From JAJTFW01 sp964534995 (lineage in GTDB: Bacteria; Bacteroidota; Bacteroidia; AKYH767-A; OLB10): a stretch of 30,223 nt of DNA. A program made the position numbers and the translations under genes. The first letter of the stretch is position 1. Every line of letters starts with the position of its first letter. Location of the stretch: NCBI GenBank assembly GCA_964534995.1, contig CAZHSC010000043.1:1-30223 (forward strand), read 5' to 3'. The notes under the pieces are model-generated. The model was not told the DNA's origin. It searched no databases and worked only from the letters and a program-made list of their open reading frames with translations. Positions 16,196 to 24,486 of the stretch are shown one piece after another.

Positions 16196-16390
16196 TTAAC
16201 TGGAACTTCCTGATTCTAAAGTGTTGAAACCTAATATATTATAAAGCGGACAAGTGCCAATAATTCCGGTTACAAAGGGGATTAAACCCAGTAATGCCCA
16301 CATACTGTTTTGATAAACGAAGAACATGGCTACAGCTACACCAAGAAACATTCTGATTACCCTGTCGGTGATTCCTAAGTTAGATTTCAT
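16196..16390 (-). CDS. DUF2892 (YgaP-like) small membrane protein
   Basis: A 64-residue protein with two hydrophobic helices (about 14-27 and 29-43), separated by a short Gln-Asn-Ser turn, followed by GTCPLYNILGFNT. The opening KSNLGITDRVIRMFLG and the CPLYxxxG segment are the DUF2892 signature, the part that anchors YgaP-type rhodaneses. Here the domain stands alone. Its function is unknown; members often accompany sulfur or redox genes. Its promoter carries an FNR-type box at the same spacing as those of ccoS and ccoI, so it likely belongs to the same low-oxygen regulon. Confidence 0.88.
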   Translation of the reverse strand: MKSNLGITDRVIRMFLGVAVAMFFVYQNSMWALLGLIPFVTGIIGTCPLYNILGFNTLESGSSS

Positions 16391-16424
16391 GTTGTTAAGG
16401 TTTTTTGTAATATTCTTTATGTAT

Positions 16425-16490
16425 CAAAAATATCCCCATGAGCTAAGGGTATAAATAATGATGATCAGAGGTTCATATGATTAATATCAA
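16425..16490 (-). promoter_or_regulatory. Promoter of the DUF2892 gene with FNR-type box
   Basis: On the minus strand the box reads TTGATattaATCAT (16477-16490), one base from the FNR consensus. The -7 element is TATTTTTG (16425-16432), a perfect TAnnTTTG. Centre-to-centre distance is 55 bp, the same as at ccoS and ccoI. The -7 element ends 34 bases before the ATG. Confidence 0.7.
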
Positions 16491-16694
16491 TGTATAATAG
16501 AAGGTGACGACTGGAATTTCATTCATCTTTTATTGGGAAGCTAAGAAATGCAGTTGCCCCTTTTTACTTGCAATAATGATTTTCAACTTCCGGAATATAG
16601 GGCCGGCCTGTCACACTAATATGAAGTGAAAGTGATTATAAAGGCAATTGAATGCCCCAAATGGATGGATTTAAGGTGTGTTTGAATATCAGCT
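16491..16694. other. Intergenic stretch with nothing recognised
   Basis: Between the DUF2892 promoter box and the end of the MBL gene I find no reading frame with coding character, no RNA gene and no strong hairpin. Confidence 0.5.
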
Positions 16695-18098
16695 TTAATC
16701 CAGCAGGAATGTCTCGCCTTGAATAGGTATGACAATGTCTTTGAAGCCCATTCCATTCAGGTGGATCTTGAAAGCCTTTTGTGATTCGGGTTCACCATGC
16801 ACTAAAAACATTTTCTTTATCAAGTCCGGATGTTGACATTTTAAATAATCCATCATTTCCCTGTAATCGGCATGGGCACTGTAGGAATCAAGTACAGAAA
16901 TTTGAGCGAGAACAGGATACAACTTCCCGAATATCTTGACTTCAGTGGCACCTTCAATGAGTCTTCCGCCAAGGGAACCGGGTGGTACGTAACCAATGAT
17001 CAGTATGGTGTTTTTAGCGTCGTGAATGTTGTTCTTGATATGGTGCTTTATTCTTCCCGCTTCAAGCATTCCGGAAGCCGAAATAATGATACAAGGTTCC
17101 TTCAGCTCATTGAGTGCTTTTGACGATTCAACATCCTGAATATAATGTAGGGTTTCAAAACCGAAGGGATCCGAATCTTTTTTCATGTATTCAATAATAT
17201 CTGCATTGAAGGATTCCTTGTGTTTGCTCATGATAGAGGTAGCGCTGATGGCCAATGGGGAATCAACATAAACGGGTATCTCGGGTAGCAGTCCTTTATT
17301 ATACAATCTGTTTAATGAATATACGATCTCCTGCGTCCTGCCTAAGCTAAAGGCCGGTATTATTAATTTCCCATGGCGGTTTATACAGGTATCATGAACG
17401 ATATTGAAAAGGTGCGTTTCGGCGTCTTCCGTCGATTCATGCAACCTGTCACCATAGGTTGATTCCATGATGATGTAATCAGCCTGGGGAAAAGGTTGGG
17501 GCGATTTTAATATGATGTCATTGGGCCGGCCCGTATCCCCTGAAAAAAATACCCTGGTTTTACCTTCCGGTTCATCAAATATTAGATTTATAGCCGCGCT
17601 TCCCAGAATATGTCCGGCATCCGTTAATGTAAATTGAATATGGGAATCAATTTCAAATGGCGTATCCAGGGGAACGGCGATAAACTGACGCATGGCAACC
17701 TGTACATCATCGATATTATACAACTCGTCCAGCGGTCTTTTTCCGTTATGTTTTCTTTTTTCATTGAGATACTTTATATCGTTTTCCTGAATATGCGCGC
17801 TGTCGGCTAACATTATCTTGCATAGATCAAGTGTGGCGGGGGTGCAGTAAATCGGTCCCGAATATCCCTGTTTCACAAGGAAAGGGATGTTCCCGGAATG
17901 ATCGATATGCGCGTGAGAAAGTATCATGTAATCCACCATGGCAGGGTCAAAGCCAAAATGCCGGTTCAGTTCGGCATTATCACCCCCGCTGTTCTGAAAT
18001 AGTCCGCAATCAAGTAATAATTTTTTATTTCTTCCCGTTGTTATAAGGTGCTTGCTTCCGGTTACAGTCTGAGCAGCTCCATAAAATGTAATGTTCAT
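16695..18098 (-). CDS. MBL-fold protein with beta-CASP and RNA-specificity domain
   Basis: A 467-residue cytosolic metallo-beta-lactamase-fold protein of the beta-CASP group (YSH1/CPSF73-like), predicted to be a zinc-dependent ribonuclease. Seen: metal motif HAHIDHSG (62-69), a later aspartate/histidine site in LTDAGHILGSA, FFSGDTGRP, ESTYGDR at the beta-CASP boundary, CIIISASGMLEAGRI, DSYSAHADYREMM, and the C-terminal VHGEPESQKAF motif of the RMMBL (RNA-metabolising) segment. Length and motif order are complete. It differs from RNase J, which is longer with a C-terminal domain. It lies downstream of the DUF2892 gene on the same strand, separated by about 300 bases. Its real substrate is unknown. 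Confidence 0.92.
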   Translation of the reverse strand: MNITFYGAAQTVTGSKHLITTGRNKKLLLDCGLFQNSGGDNAELNRHFGFDPAMVDYMILSHAHIDHSGNIPFLVKQGYSGPIYCTPATLDLCKIMLADSAHIQENDIKYLNEKRKHNGKRPLDELYNIDDVQVAMRQFIAVPLDTPFEIDSHIQFTLTDAGHILGSAAINLIFDEPEGKTRVFFSGDTGRPNDIILKSPQPFPQADYIIMESTYGDRLHESTEDAETHLFNIVHDTCINRHGKLIIPAFSLGRTQEIVYSLNRLYNKGLLPEIPVYVDSPLAISATSIMSKHKESFNADIIEYMKKDSDPFGFETLHYIQDVESSKALNELKEPCIIISASGMLEAGRIKHHIKNNIHDAKNTILIIGYVPPGSLGGRLIEGATEVKIFGKLYPVLAQISVLDSYSAHADYREMMDYLKCQHPDLIKKMFLVHGEPESQKAFKIHLNGMGFKDIVIPIQGETFLLD

Positions 18099-18139
18099 AT
18101 GTGTAAAATTATTAATTATTAATGTCTGAGCAAAAATGC

Positions 18140-18727
18140 ATGTTGAGGTATGGCAGGGAATTGCTATTGATGCTGGCGTATGTTCTGATATCTTGTGATC
18201 TTACAGCACAGGAAATGAAGCAGGCGGATGAACTGGTATGGAATGGCCCCTCTATGCTGAAAGAGTCAGATTTCAGGCAGGTTTTGCCAAAATCGAAAGG
18301 TCCCTCCAAATCCTTTAGTGGAGCCCATAGAAGTCTCGAAGGCTATATTTATTGTGGAATTTATTTTTCCTTTAAAAGCCATGGTCCTGCAACAGCAATT
18401 ATGGTGTATGCCTTTATGAAACCGGATCATTCCTGGCTGAGAGATGCGCAGGATAAGGAAACACTCTTGCATGAACAAGCACACTTTAACATTGCGGAAA
18501 TTTACGCCAGATTGTTGAGGGGCCGTTTAAAAGAGATCAAAAATGCAGGGGCAGCCCAGCGGATTTATAAAAAGTGCTTTAATGAGATGTCTGAAACTCA
18601 ACGTCGTTTTGACAATGATCATGATGGAGAAAACTCCGTTTCGCCCGAATGGCAGGAATGGATATCTGCTGAATTGAACCGGCTGGAAAAGTATTCATAC
18701 CTTAATTATATGACGAAAAGTGAATAA
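18140..18727 (+). CDS. DUF922 family predicted zinc protease, secreted or periplasmic
   Basis: A 195-residue protein if the ATG at 18140 is used. This start puts a signal peptide first (MLRYGRELLLMLAYVLIS, cleavage likely after LTAQ, or lipidation at the Cys just before it). An ATG at 18122 would add six polar residues. The mature part contains LLHEQAHFNIAEIYARLL, an HExxH zinc-protease motif (residues 111-115 from this start), the DUF922 signature. The C-terminal half is helical and charged. Function is unknown. The gene is divergent from the MBL gene, and its end lies 3 bases from that of the converging Smr gene. Confidence 0.85.
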   Translation: MLRYGRELLLMLAYVLISCDLTAQEMKQADELVWNGPSMLKESDFRQVLPKSKGPSKSFSGAHRSLEGYIYCGIYFSFKSHGPATAIMVYAFMKPDHSWLRDAQDKETLLHEQAHFNIAEIYARLLRGRLKEIKNAGAAQRIYKKCFNEMSETQRRFDNDHDGENSVSPEWQEWISAELNRLEKYSYLNYMTKSE

Positions 18728-18730
18728 CTT

Positions 18731-19783
18731 TTAAATGAAAACCTCCGTAGCTCCGGAACCGTATTGGTGATATGCCGCATCAGCATATCTGAACCCGTTT
18801 TTTTGTAATTCGCCTCTGATCTCGTTTTTAAGTTTTCCATTACCAATTCCATGTATAAAAACAACAGAAGGAAGGCGTCTCAGTATGGCATTATCCAGTT
18901 CTTTCCTGAAATGTTCCATTTGAATTTGCAACATTTCTGAATTGCTTAATTTCTCAATATTTTCCCGAAGTTCTTCAATATGTAAATCTACTTCTTTACG
19001 GCCTGGTGAGAGACCGTATTTATTCAAGACATCAGATTCCCTGGTTTTTTTAAGAATTTTATGTGCGTCTTTGTTGGAGGATGATGGGGTAGCAGTGAAT
19101 TCAGTTTTCAGTTTTTCCAATAATCCGCTTTCATCCATTGTATCCTGGCTCGTGTATGTATAGATAATGCTGGCTTTGGAAAAACAGAGTGGAGAACTGA
19201 GGCTTGGAAAACTTTGCGAGAGAACCGGAAGATCAAGGTTTGTTGTTTTATGGATTCTTGGTATGGCGTTATGGGGGTTTTTATCAAATAACAAGGCGTC
19301 AAATTGAATTTCACCCTGACTAAATAAATCTTCCCGTTTAAATTCTCCCATAGGAATACATTGACCGGGGGTGATGATGCCACACTGATGACCCTGAAGA
19401 AGGCCATTTTTTCTGTAATGAATGGTGAATGCAAATTGAAAACAGGTGCTGTTTACTAAATACCAGTTTAAAGGGCCTGAACTGACTGTGTTTTCCAGAG
19501 GAACTGTTAAAAAGTAAAGCACATCTGCAAGGGCTAAGAGAATGGGATATTGATGGTACTCCTGTCGCTGCGCTTTGTCTGCTCCTTCTTGAGGTACTTT
19601 GCCGGAAACATTTTCTGCATGGCTTTTTACAACAACCAGTTCCCTGGGTGAAACTTCCACGGGGAATCCGTCTTCAAGGTCAACAATGATCTGCCCGTTC
19701 TCCAGGATTTCTTTAACGATGCCTTCCTGCTTTTCATTCAGGAAACTGACCTGATCTCCCGGTTTGATGGCTTCTTTTTTCAT
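18731..19783 (-). CDS. DUF2027 / Smr domain protein
   Basis: A 350-residue protein of the Bacteroidota DUF2027 family carrying a C-terminal Smr domain like that of MutS2. Residues 5-50 form a small KOW/SH3-like barrel (KPGDQVSFLNEKQEGIVKEI). The middle is a beta-rich DUF2027 domain (about 70-215). A charged linker follows, and the Smr domain shows VDLHIEEL (265-272) and VVFIHGIGNGKLKNEI (307-322), with the D-x-H and HGxGxG motifs of nicking Smr endonucleases. It is not MutS2 itself, because the MutS core and ATPase are absent. Its role is unknown; nucleic-acid cleavage or ribosome rescue is possible (inference). ATG start after an AT-rich leader. Confidence 0.9.
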   Translation of the reverse strand: MKKEAIKPGDQVSFLNEKQEGIVKEILENGQIIVDLEDGFPVEVSPRELVVVKSHAENVSGKVPQEGADKAQRQEYHQYPILLALADVLYFLTVPLENTVSSGPLNWYLVNSTCFQFAFTIHYRKNGLLQGHQCGIITPGQCIPMGEFKREDLFSQGEIQFDALLFDKNPHNAIPRIHKTTNLDLPVLSQSFPSLSSPLCFSKASIIYTYTSQDTMDESGLLEKLKTEFTATPSSSNKDAHKILKKTRESDVLNKYGLSPGRKEVDLHIEELRENIEKLSNSEMLQIQMEHFRKELDNAILRRLPSVVFIHGIGNGKLKNEIRGELQKNGFRYADAAYHQYGSGATEVFI

Positions 19784-19972
19784 TTTTGATGAAAAAAATT
19801 TTATTTTACGAATTTGGTAAAAGTAAAGATATGTTCAGGAACACAGCCCATATGGCCAGGCTCTTTCATTGATTTCACGGATTTGAAATTTGTTGAAGAT
19901 AGGACATACGGATTTTTTTCTAAAGGTGTAGTTGATTAAAGGAGCTTAACAGGAATGGTCTTGATTTGACCA

Positions 19973-20863
19973 CTACAGTATAAAATAATCCGCAACCTGC
20001 ATTTCTTTGGCCCCTTTAATATATTTATAAAATCCTTGTCCTGTTTTAACACCGAGGTTTCCGGAAGTAACCATATTTACAAGCAAAGGGCAGGGTGCGT
20101 ACTTGGGATTTCCAAACCCATCATGAATTACCCTTAATATACTTAAACAGGTATCTAAACCGATAAAATCAGCAAGTTGGAGGGGGCCCATGGGATGCGC
20201 CATACCAAGCTTCATAACGGTATCTATTTCTTCAACCCCGGCCACACCTTCAAATAAAGTATAACAGGCTTCATTTATCATGGGCATCAAAATTCTGTTT
20301 GCAACAAAACCGGGATAATCGTTTACCTCAACGGGAATTTTCCCCAGTTTCTTTGACAACTCCGTTATTTTCCCGGTTACTTCGTCGCTGGTGTTGTATC
20401 CCCTGATTACTTCTACCAACTTCATGACCGGAACCGGATTCATGAAGTGCATACCTATTACTTTATCACCTCTTCGGGTAGAGGCTGCAATTTTTGTAAT
20501 GGAAATAGAGGAGGTGTTGGTAGCTAAAATGCAATCAGGATGGGTGAGTTGATCCAGATCTGAAAATATTTTCAATTTTAAATCTACATTTTCTGTTGCA
20601 GCTTCTATGACCAGATCGGCATTACTTACACCTCCTTTGAGATGTGTGCTGCATTGAATCCTGCCCAGTGCGCTGATTTTATCTTCTTCGCTGATCAGTC
20701 CTTTAGTAACCTGCCGGTCTAAATTTTTACTGATGGTGACCATCGCCTGGTCTAATGCTTCCTGTCTGATGTCTGTTATCGTTACCTCATATCCACCTTG
20801 CGCGAATACATGCGCGATTCCATTTCCCATCTGTCCGGAACCAATGATTGCTATCTTTTTCAT
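19973..20863 (-). CDS. hbd: 3-hydroxybutyryl-CoA dehydrogenase
   Basis: A 296-residue NAD-dependent L-3-hydroxyacyl-CoA dehydrogenase, which interconverts 3-hydroxybutyryl-CoA and acetoacetyl-CoA. Length matches the short, single-function form rather than the FadB/FadJ fusion. Seen: dinucleotide-binding GSGQMGNGIAHVFA (8-21), the acidic strand end at TDI, ATNTSSISIT, the catalytic histidine in IGMHFMNPVPVMKLVEVI, NDYPGFVANRILMPMINEA, and the C-terminal GVKTGQGFYKY. It stands alone. A -7 element TATTTTTG lies at 20881-20888. It may serve fatty-acid oxidation or short-chain acyl-CoA metabolism. Confidence 0.94.
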   Translation of the reverse strand: MKKIAIIGSGQMGNGIAHVFAQGGYEVTITDIRQEALDQAMVTISKNLDRQVTKGLISEEDKISALGRIQCSTHLKGGVSNADLVIEAATENVDLKLKIFSDLDQLTHPDCILATNTSSISITKIAASTRRGDKVIGMHFMNPVPVMKLVEVIRGYNTSDEVTGKITELSKKLGKIPVEVNDYPGFVANRILMPMINEACYTLFEGVAGVEEIDTVMKLGMAHPMGPLQLADFIGLDTCLSILRVIHDGFGNPKYAPCPLLVNMVTSGNLGVKTGQGFYKYIKGAKEMQVADYFIL

Positions 20864-20880
20864 GGTAATTTTCTAGTATG

Positions 20881-20888
20881 CAAAAATA
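20881..20888 (-). promoter_or_regulatory. Candidate -7 element of hbd (TATTTTTG)
   Basis: A perfect TAnnTTTG on the minus strand, 17 bases before the ATG. I see no matching -33 TTTG at 19-21 bp. Confidence 0.4.
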
Positions 20889-20964
20889 ATGTTTCCAGTG
20901 GAGCAGGCCTCCGCAGTCCTTTATTTGTTTTACCTGTTATACGCTACGTAATTTAGGTAAAAAA

Positions 20965-23259
20965 TTATTCTTTTATGAATTTTCCCCGGGCGCTGATTTT
21001 TCCATTAAGATCAAAGCCTGCTAAATAATACATGCCCTGTTTTAATGATCCTATCTGCATGGTAAGCCCGTTTAGGACATTTCCCATTTCATATTCGCCG
21101 ACAAAAGATCCCGTAACAGTATAAATCCTGATTTTGCGGATGGATTTAAGGTCGGTTGGGTCGGTTTTAATATTGATAAAATTTCCTGCAGGGTTGGGTG
21201 AGATGAAAATATTGGGAATGGAATTACTTGCGATAAGGTTTGTAGTGAACGATTGTAAAGGGCTTTTCCAGACACCCCTACCATAAGTGGCAACCCTGAG
21301 TTCACTATTTACAGGACCGTCATTGTAAAACATGAATTCAGTAATATTCGCAATGGCAGGCAGGCCTTGCGAGTAATTATACCAGGTATTCATGTTGATA
21401 TTCTTATACCAGACCCCGGCGATATTGCAGGCGTAAACGGATTCATCAGTGGAGTAGGGGTCATGAATAATTTTATGAATGTTGATATTGGGAAGGTTGA
21501 AAGTGACGTTGGTCCAACTAAGCCCCTGGTCAGTTGATCTGTATATTTTTGATCCTGCCGTCACGTAAATTATGTTTGAGTCGTTTGGCAAACTGGCAAT
21601 ACTTCCGCCATTGGTTACAGAGGAGGGAAGGCTGGAAAACTGGGAAGTGGCTGTACCATTGGAGAGGCCGCTGAATTTCCTGAAAAGATTTGGGGTGCTC
21701 AGTACATATGCATGATCGGATGAATGAGCTGCAAATTCAATAGACTTTATACTGGTATTGAAACTGCTTATCTGCAGCCAGAGCGGGGAAGGAGAACTTA
21801 AGTCTGTGGTTAAATACAGGTCATTAATTCCCGATAATCCCATATCACTGTTTAAGGGTGTAAAAGCAAGGCGCAGGTTATTGGAAGATGCAAAAGGCAG
21901 GTTGAAAGTTACTTCAGGTCCTGAAATGACGTTTCTGCGTTTGCCATTTTCATGATAGTATACTAATTGTAAATTCTGATAATCATATGTCATACGGGAT
22001 GTCCAGTCGCCCCCACGGTTGGTTCTCCACTGGTTGCTCAGTGAATACAACTCGCCATTGTCCTGAGTCCCAATACTCAGATTGTCTTTTCTCAGCGGAT
22101 TGGAAGCGGCTTTGTAAATTTCAGTCGCCTGTAAACCATCACTTCTTGCAGCCCAGTTTAAACCGGCATTCATACTCCTCCATATTCCGCCATCATTGAT
22201 ATTGTAAAGTTCAAGGGTATTGTAGGGATTATGCAGCATCTGATGCATATCTGTATGTACAGTCTGCCACCATTGTGTTAACTGCACCCAGGTTGAACCC
22301 CCGTCCGTTGACCTCCACACCACATGCGCACCAACAAAAACTACATTTGCATTCATTGGATCTGCACACATGCTGAAATTGTAATTTCCCTGTCCTCCAC
22401 CGGCAACTGTGTATCCAACCAGACTTACCGAGGGGTTATGATATACGGTACTGAAACTATTTCCTCCATCTGTAGACTTGAAAATAGTGCCTTCGTCTTT
22501 AATCATTCCTGCATATACAACCGTGCTATCTGCAGCTGATACAGCCAGTCGCATGCCCTGGCCACTGCCTCCTCCCGGAACCGCTATGCCGTTGTTGATC
22601 AAAATCCAGTTGTCACCAAAATCTTCCGACTTATAAAACTCGCTGTAAGTAACCGCATAAAGGGTTCTGCTGCCTGTTGCGGGTTTAGCCACCATATCCG
22701 TAAATTGACCTCCTGTTTTCTTCACAATCCAGTTGAGACCCCCATCTGTACTTTTCCAGATACCGTCATTTGTTGCTGCCACCAGTACGTTGTGATCCTG
22801 AGGGTCCATTAGCATTTCCAGGGCCATTCTGTTTCCTGTTCCTGCATTAGCGGGAAACCAACTGTTACCGGCATCAAGGCTCTTATAAATCCCGGATCCT
22901 GCAGAGTAATAATTCGGATCTCCGGTGCTTAGGTATAAAATACTGTCATTGCTGAAGTCAATACATACCGAAGCACAGGCAGATAGTGCTATCTGGTCAC
23001 TTCCTGTTTTTTGCCAGGATCCGGTTCCGTTATTACTGACCCATAAACCTCCGGAGGCGCTTACTGCATATACTTTTTGTGAATTTGAAGGATGAAATTT
23101 CATCTGACATACCCTGCCAATACCATTTATCTGGCCACTGGAGTTGATAGGAAACTGGCTTGGCCCAAGAGATTGCCAGTTCGCGGGGTTTTGGCAGTAT
23201 CCTGAATAATAGTTTATCAGTAAAATGCCGATCAGGAAATATCGATGGTAGCTTAACAT
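20965..23259 (-). CDS. T9SS-secreted beta-propeller protein with BNR/sortilin-like repeats
   Basis: A 764-residue extracellular protein. It has an N-terminal signal peptide (MLSYHRYFLIGILLINYYSGYCQ) and a C-terminal type A sorting domain of about 80 residues (SPNPAGNFINI, IRIYTVTGSFVGEYEM, LKQGMYYLAGF, ARGKFIKE), which sends it through the type IX secretion system. The body holds at least eight copies of the (K/R)S-x-D-x-G-x-x-W/F repeat, for example KSTDGGLNW, KSTDGGNSF, RSTDGGSTW and RSTDQGLSW. These are Asp-box blades as in sortilin, YCF48 and xyloglucanase propellers. No catalytic residues can be named. Its start is 15 bases after the small secreted protein gene, so the two are probably cotranscribed. 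Confidence 0.92.
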   Translation of the reverse strand: MLSYHRYFLIGILLINYYSGYCQNPANWQSLGPSQFPINSSGQINGIGRVCQMKFHPSNSQKVYAVSASGGLWVSNNGTGSWQKTGSDQIALSACASVCIDFSNDSILYLSTGDPNYYSAGSGIYKSLDAGNSWFPANAGTGNRMALEMLMDPQDHNVLVAATNDGIWKSTDGGLNWIVKKTGGQFTDMVAKPATGSRTLYAVTYSEFYKSEDFGDNWILINNGIAVPGGGSGQGMRLAVSAADSTVVYAGMIKDEGTIFKSTDGGNSFSTVYHNPSVSLVGYTVAGGGQGNYNFSMCADPMNANVVFVGAHVVWRSTDGGSTWVQLTQWWQTVHTDMHQMLHNPYNTLELYNINDGGIWRSMNAGLNWAARSDGLQATEIYKAASNPLRKDNLSIGTQDNGELYSLSNQWRTNRGGDWTSRMTYDYQNLQLVYYHENGKRRNVISGPEVTFNLPFASSNNLRLAFTPLNSDMGLSGINDLYLTTDLSSPSPLWLQISSFNTSIKSIEFAAHSSDHAYVLSTPNLFRKFSGLSNGTATSQFSSLPSSVTNGGSIASLPNDSNIIYVTAGSKIYRSTDQGLSWTNVTFNLPNINIHKIIHDPYSTDESVYACNIAGVWYKNINMNTWYNYSQGLPAIANITEFMFYNDGPVNSELRVATYGRGVWKSPLQSFTTNLIASNSIPNIFISPNPAGNFINIKTDPTDLKSIRKIRIYTVTGSFVGEYEMGNVLNGLTMQIGSLKQGMYYLAGFDLNGKISARGKFIKE

Positions 23260-23274
23260 GGAAGAACAGGTTTA

Positions 23275-23706
23275 TTATCTTGAAATGTCTTGAAGTAACT
23301 TACTTCGCTCTGCAGGAAAAAGAATCCTTCCATCATCCTGAACCCAGGGTGCCGTCAAAAATAACCAGTGCCTGTATTTTTTGAGTGCATATGCCATTTC
23401 TACTTCATCGGGGCCCCTCCGCTTTTTAAAGAGTTTTCTTAACCAGCCTTCCTTGTTTTCCTTTTCAGTTTCGCTGACCCCTTTCATGCCAAGTATTTCA
23501 TCTTCTTCTTTTGGTATCTCCTTATCCGACCAATACGTATCAAATGCTTTTTGTATTTCGAAATAATTGGTCAGGGAGTCCTCCATCATCGTAATCCAGT
23601 GAGGATATTTACGGTATTCACGGTCGGAGTGGTTTTGTTGTGCCAGAATTTGATTGGATAAAAAAATAAAGAATACCAGGGCTATGCGTGTATTGGGTCT
23701 AAGCAT
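23275..23706 (-). CDS. Small secreted protein of unknown function
   Basis: A 143-residue protein with a clear signal peptide (residues 1-22, ALVFFIFLSNQILAQ). The mature part is polar, Lys/Glu-rich and rich in aromatic residues; segments such as YPHWITMMEDS and ALKKYRHWLFLTAPWVQDDGR look ordered. I do not recognise a family. It lies immediately before the T9SS propeller gene. I believe small secreted proteins of this kind recur before such propeller genes in Bacteroidota (from memory, not checked), so it may be a partner or chaperone of the propeller protein (inference). Confidence 0.75.
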   Translation of the reverse strand: MLRPNTRIALVFFIFLSNQILAQQNHSDREYRKYPHWITMMEDSLTNYFEIQKAFDTYWSDKEIPKEEDEILGMKGVSETEKENKEGWLRKLFKKRRGPDEVEMAYALKKYRHWLFLTAPWVQDDGRILFPAERSKLLQDISR

Positions 23707-23734
23707 AAATGATCAGAAAGGTCTTGTACTGCAA

Positions 23735-24364
23735 TTATATAAAAAAGAGGAATGTCAGATACAGAAAAAGCCATAATCCATCAATGAAATGCCAATAGGT
23801 ATTAAATAAATCGATCCGGATCCCTTCAAATTGATTTGAAAAATACAGCAATGACTGGACAGGATCATTCCAAAGGTCAAGTATTTTAATGTTCAGATAA
23901 AAGAGATAAATCATTCCGAGGCTTACGTGAATAAAATGCAATCCGGAAATAATATAGATAAAGGCAATTCCGGCACCCCCATTTAAATAGAAACCCTGGT
24001 CAAAAAGGCTTTTCCAGCCTAGTACCTGGCAGAGAACAAATCCCAAAGAAAAAATCAAGGTCCCGCTAAGTGCAAACAACATGCTTTTTGCATTGTCTTC
24101 TTTGTAGAATTTTTTAATCAGGGTAGCCGTATAACTGCTGAATAAAAGAAAAATGGTGCCAATATTAAAACTCTTGGGAAATTGTAAATTTTCAATGGGT
24201 TCATTGTGTGTGATCCAAACGATAAACATGATTACCATTGAAAGAAACAAAATGCTTGAACCCACCAAAGCATAGAACATTATTGTTCTGTATGGTGTCG
24301 TCCTTTCTTTAAGAATAAGTAATGTATCCGGATTGGTTTCCCTCCCGGTTTTTTTCTGACTCAT
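23735..24364 (-). CDS. Haem-copper oxidase subunit III family protein
   Basis: A 209-residue membrane protein with about five helices, of the CoxC/CyoC subunit III family. Seen: the opening ERTTPYRTIMFYALVGSSILFLSMV, a central LFDQGFYLNGGAGIAFIYIISGLHFIHVSLGMIYL block with the conserved H-x-x-H-V-x-x-G, and the C-terminal YWHFIDGLWLFLYLTFLF, the family signature. Subunit III stabilises the core of aa3- or bo3-type oxidases. No subunit I or II of that type is in the window, so the gene is separated from its partners or encodes a stray paralogue. The cbb3 complex does not use this subunit. The next gene on the strand starts 28 bases later. Confidence 0.88.
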   Translation of the reverse strand: MSQKKTGRETNPDTLLILKERTTPYRTIMFYALVGSSILFLSMVIMFIVWITHNEPIENLQFPKSFNIGTIFLLFSSYTATLIKKFYKEDNAKSMLFALSGTLIFSLGFVLCQVLGWKSLFDQGFYLNGGAGIAFIYIISGLHFIHVSLGMIYLFYLNIKILDLWNDPVQSLLYFSNQFEGIRIDLFNTYWHFIDGLWLFLYLTFLFFI

Positions 24365-24385
24365 TTCTTGTACCTAAGCATATTT

Positions 24386-24393
24386 CAAATATA
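24386..24393 (-). promoter_or_regulatory. Candidate -7 element of the subunit III gene (TATATTTG)
   Basis: A perfect TAnnTTTG on the minus strand, 21 bases before the ATG, with TTTT in place of the -33 TTTG at 19-bp spacing. Confidence 0.45.
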
Positions 24394-24471
24394 CAACTTT
24401 TTGCGCTTTGATAAAAGAATTTTTTACTGTTTATTCCATTCTGCATGGCTGAAATTTGCATGCTTTTTAAT

Positions 24472-24479
24472 TAATTTTG
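24472..24479 (+). promoter_or_regulatory. Candidate -7 element of alkB (TAATTTTG)
   Basis: A perfect TAnnTTTG whose last base lies 8 bases before the alkB ATG. The mRNA leader would be only a few bases long. The nrnA gene has the identical octamer at the identical distance. Confidence 0.4.
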
Positions 24480-24486
24480 AATTTGA

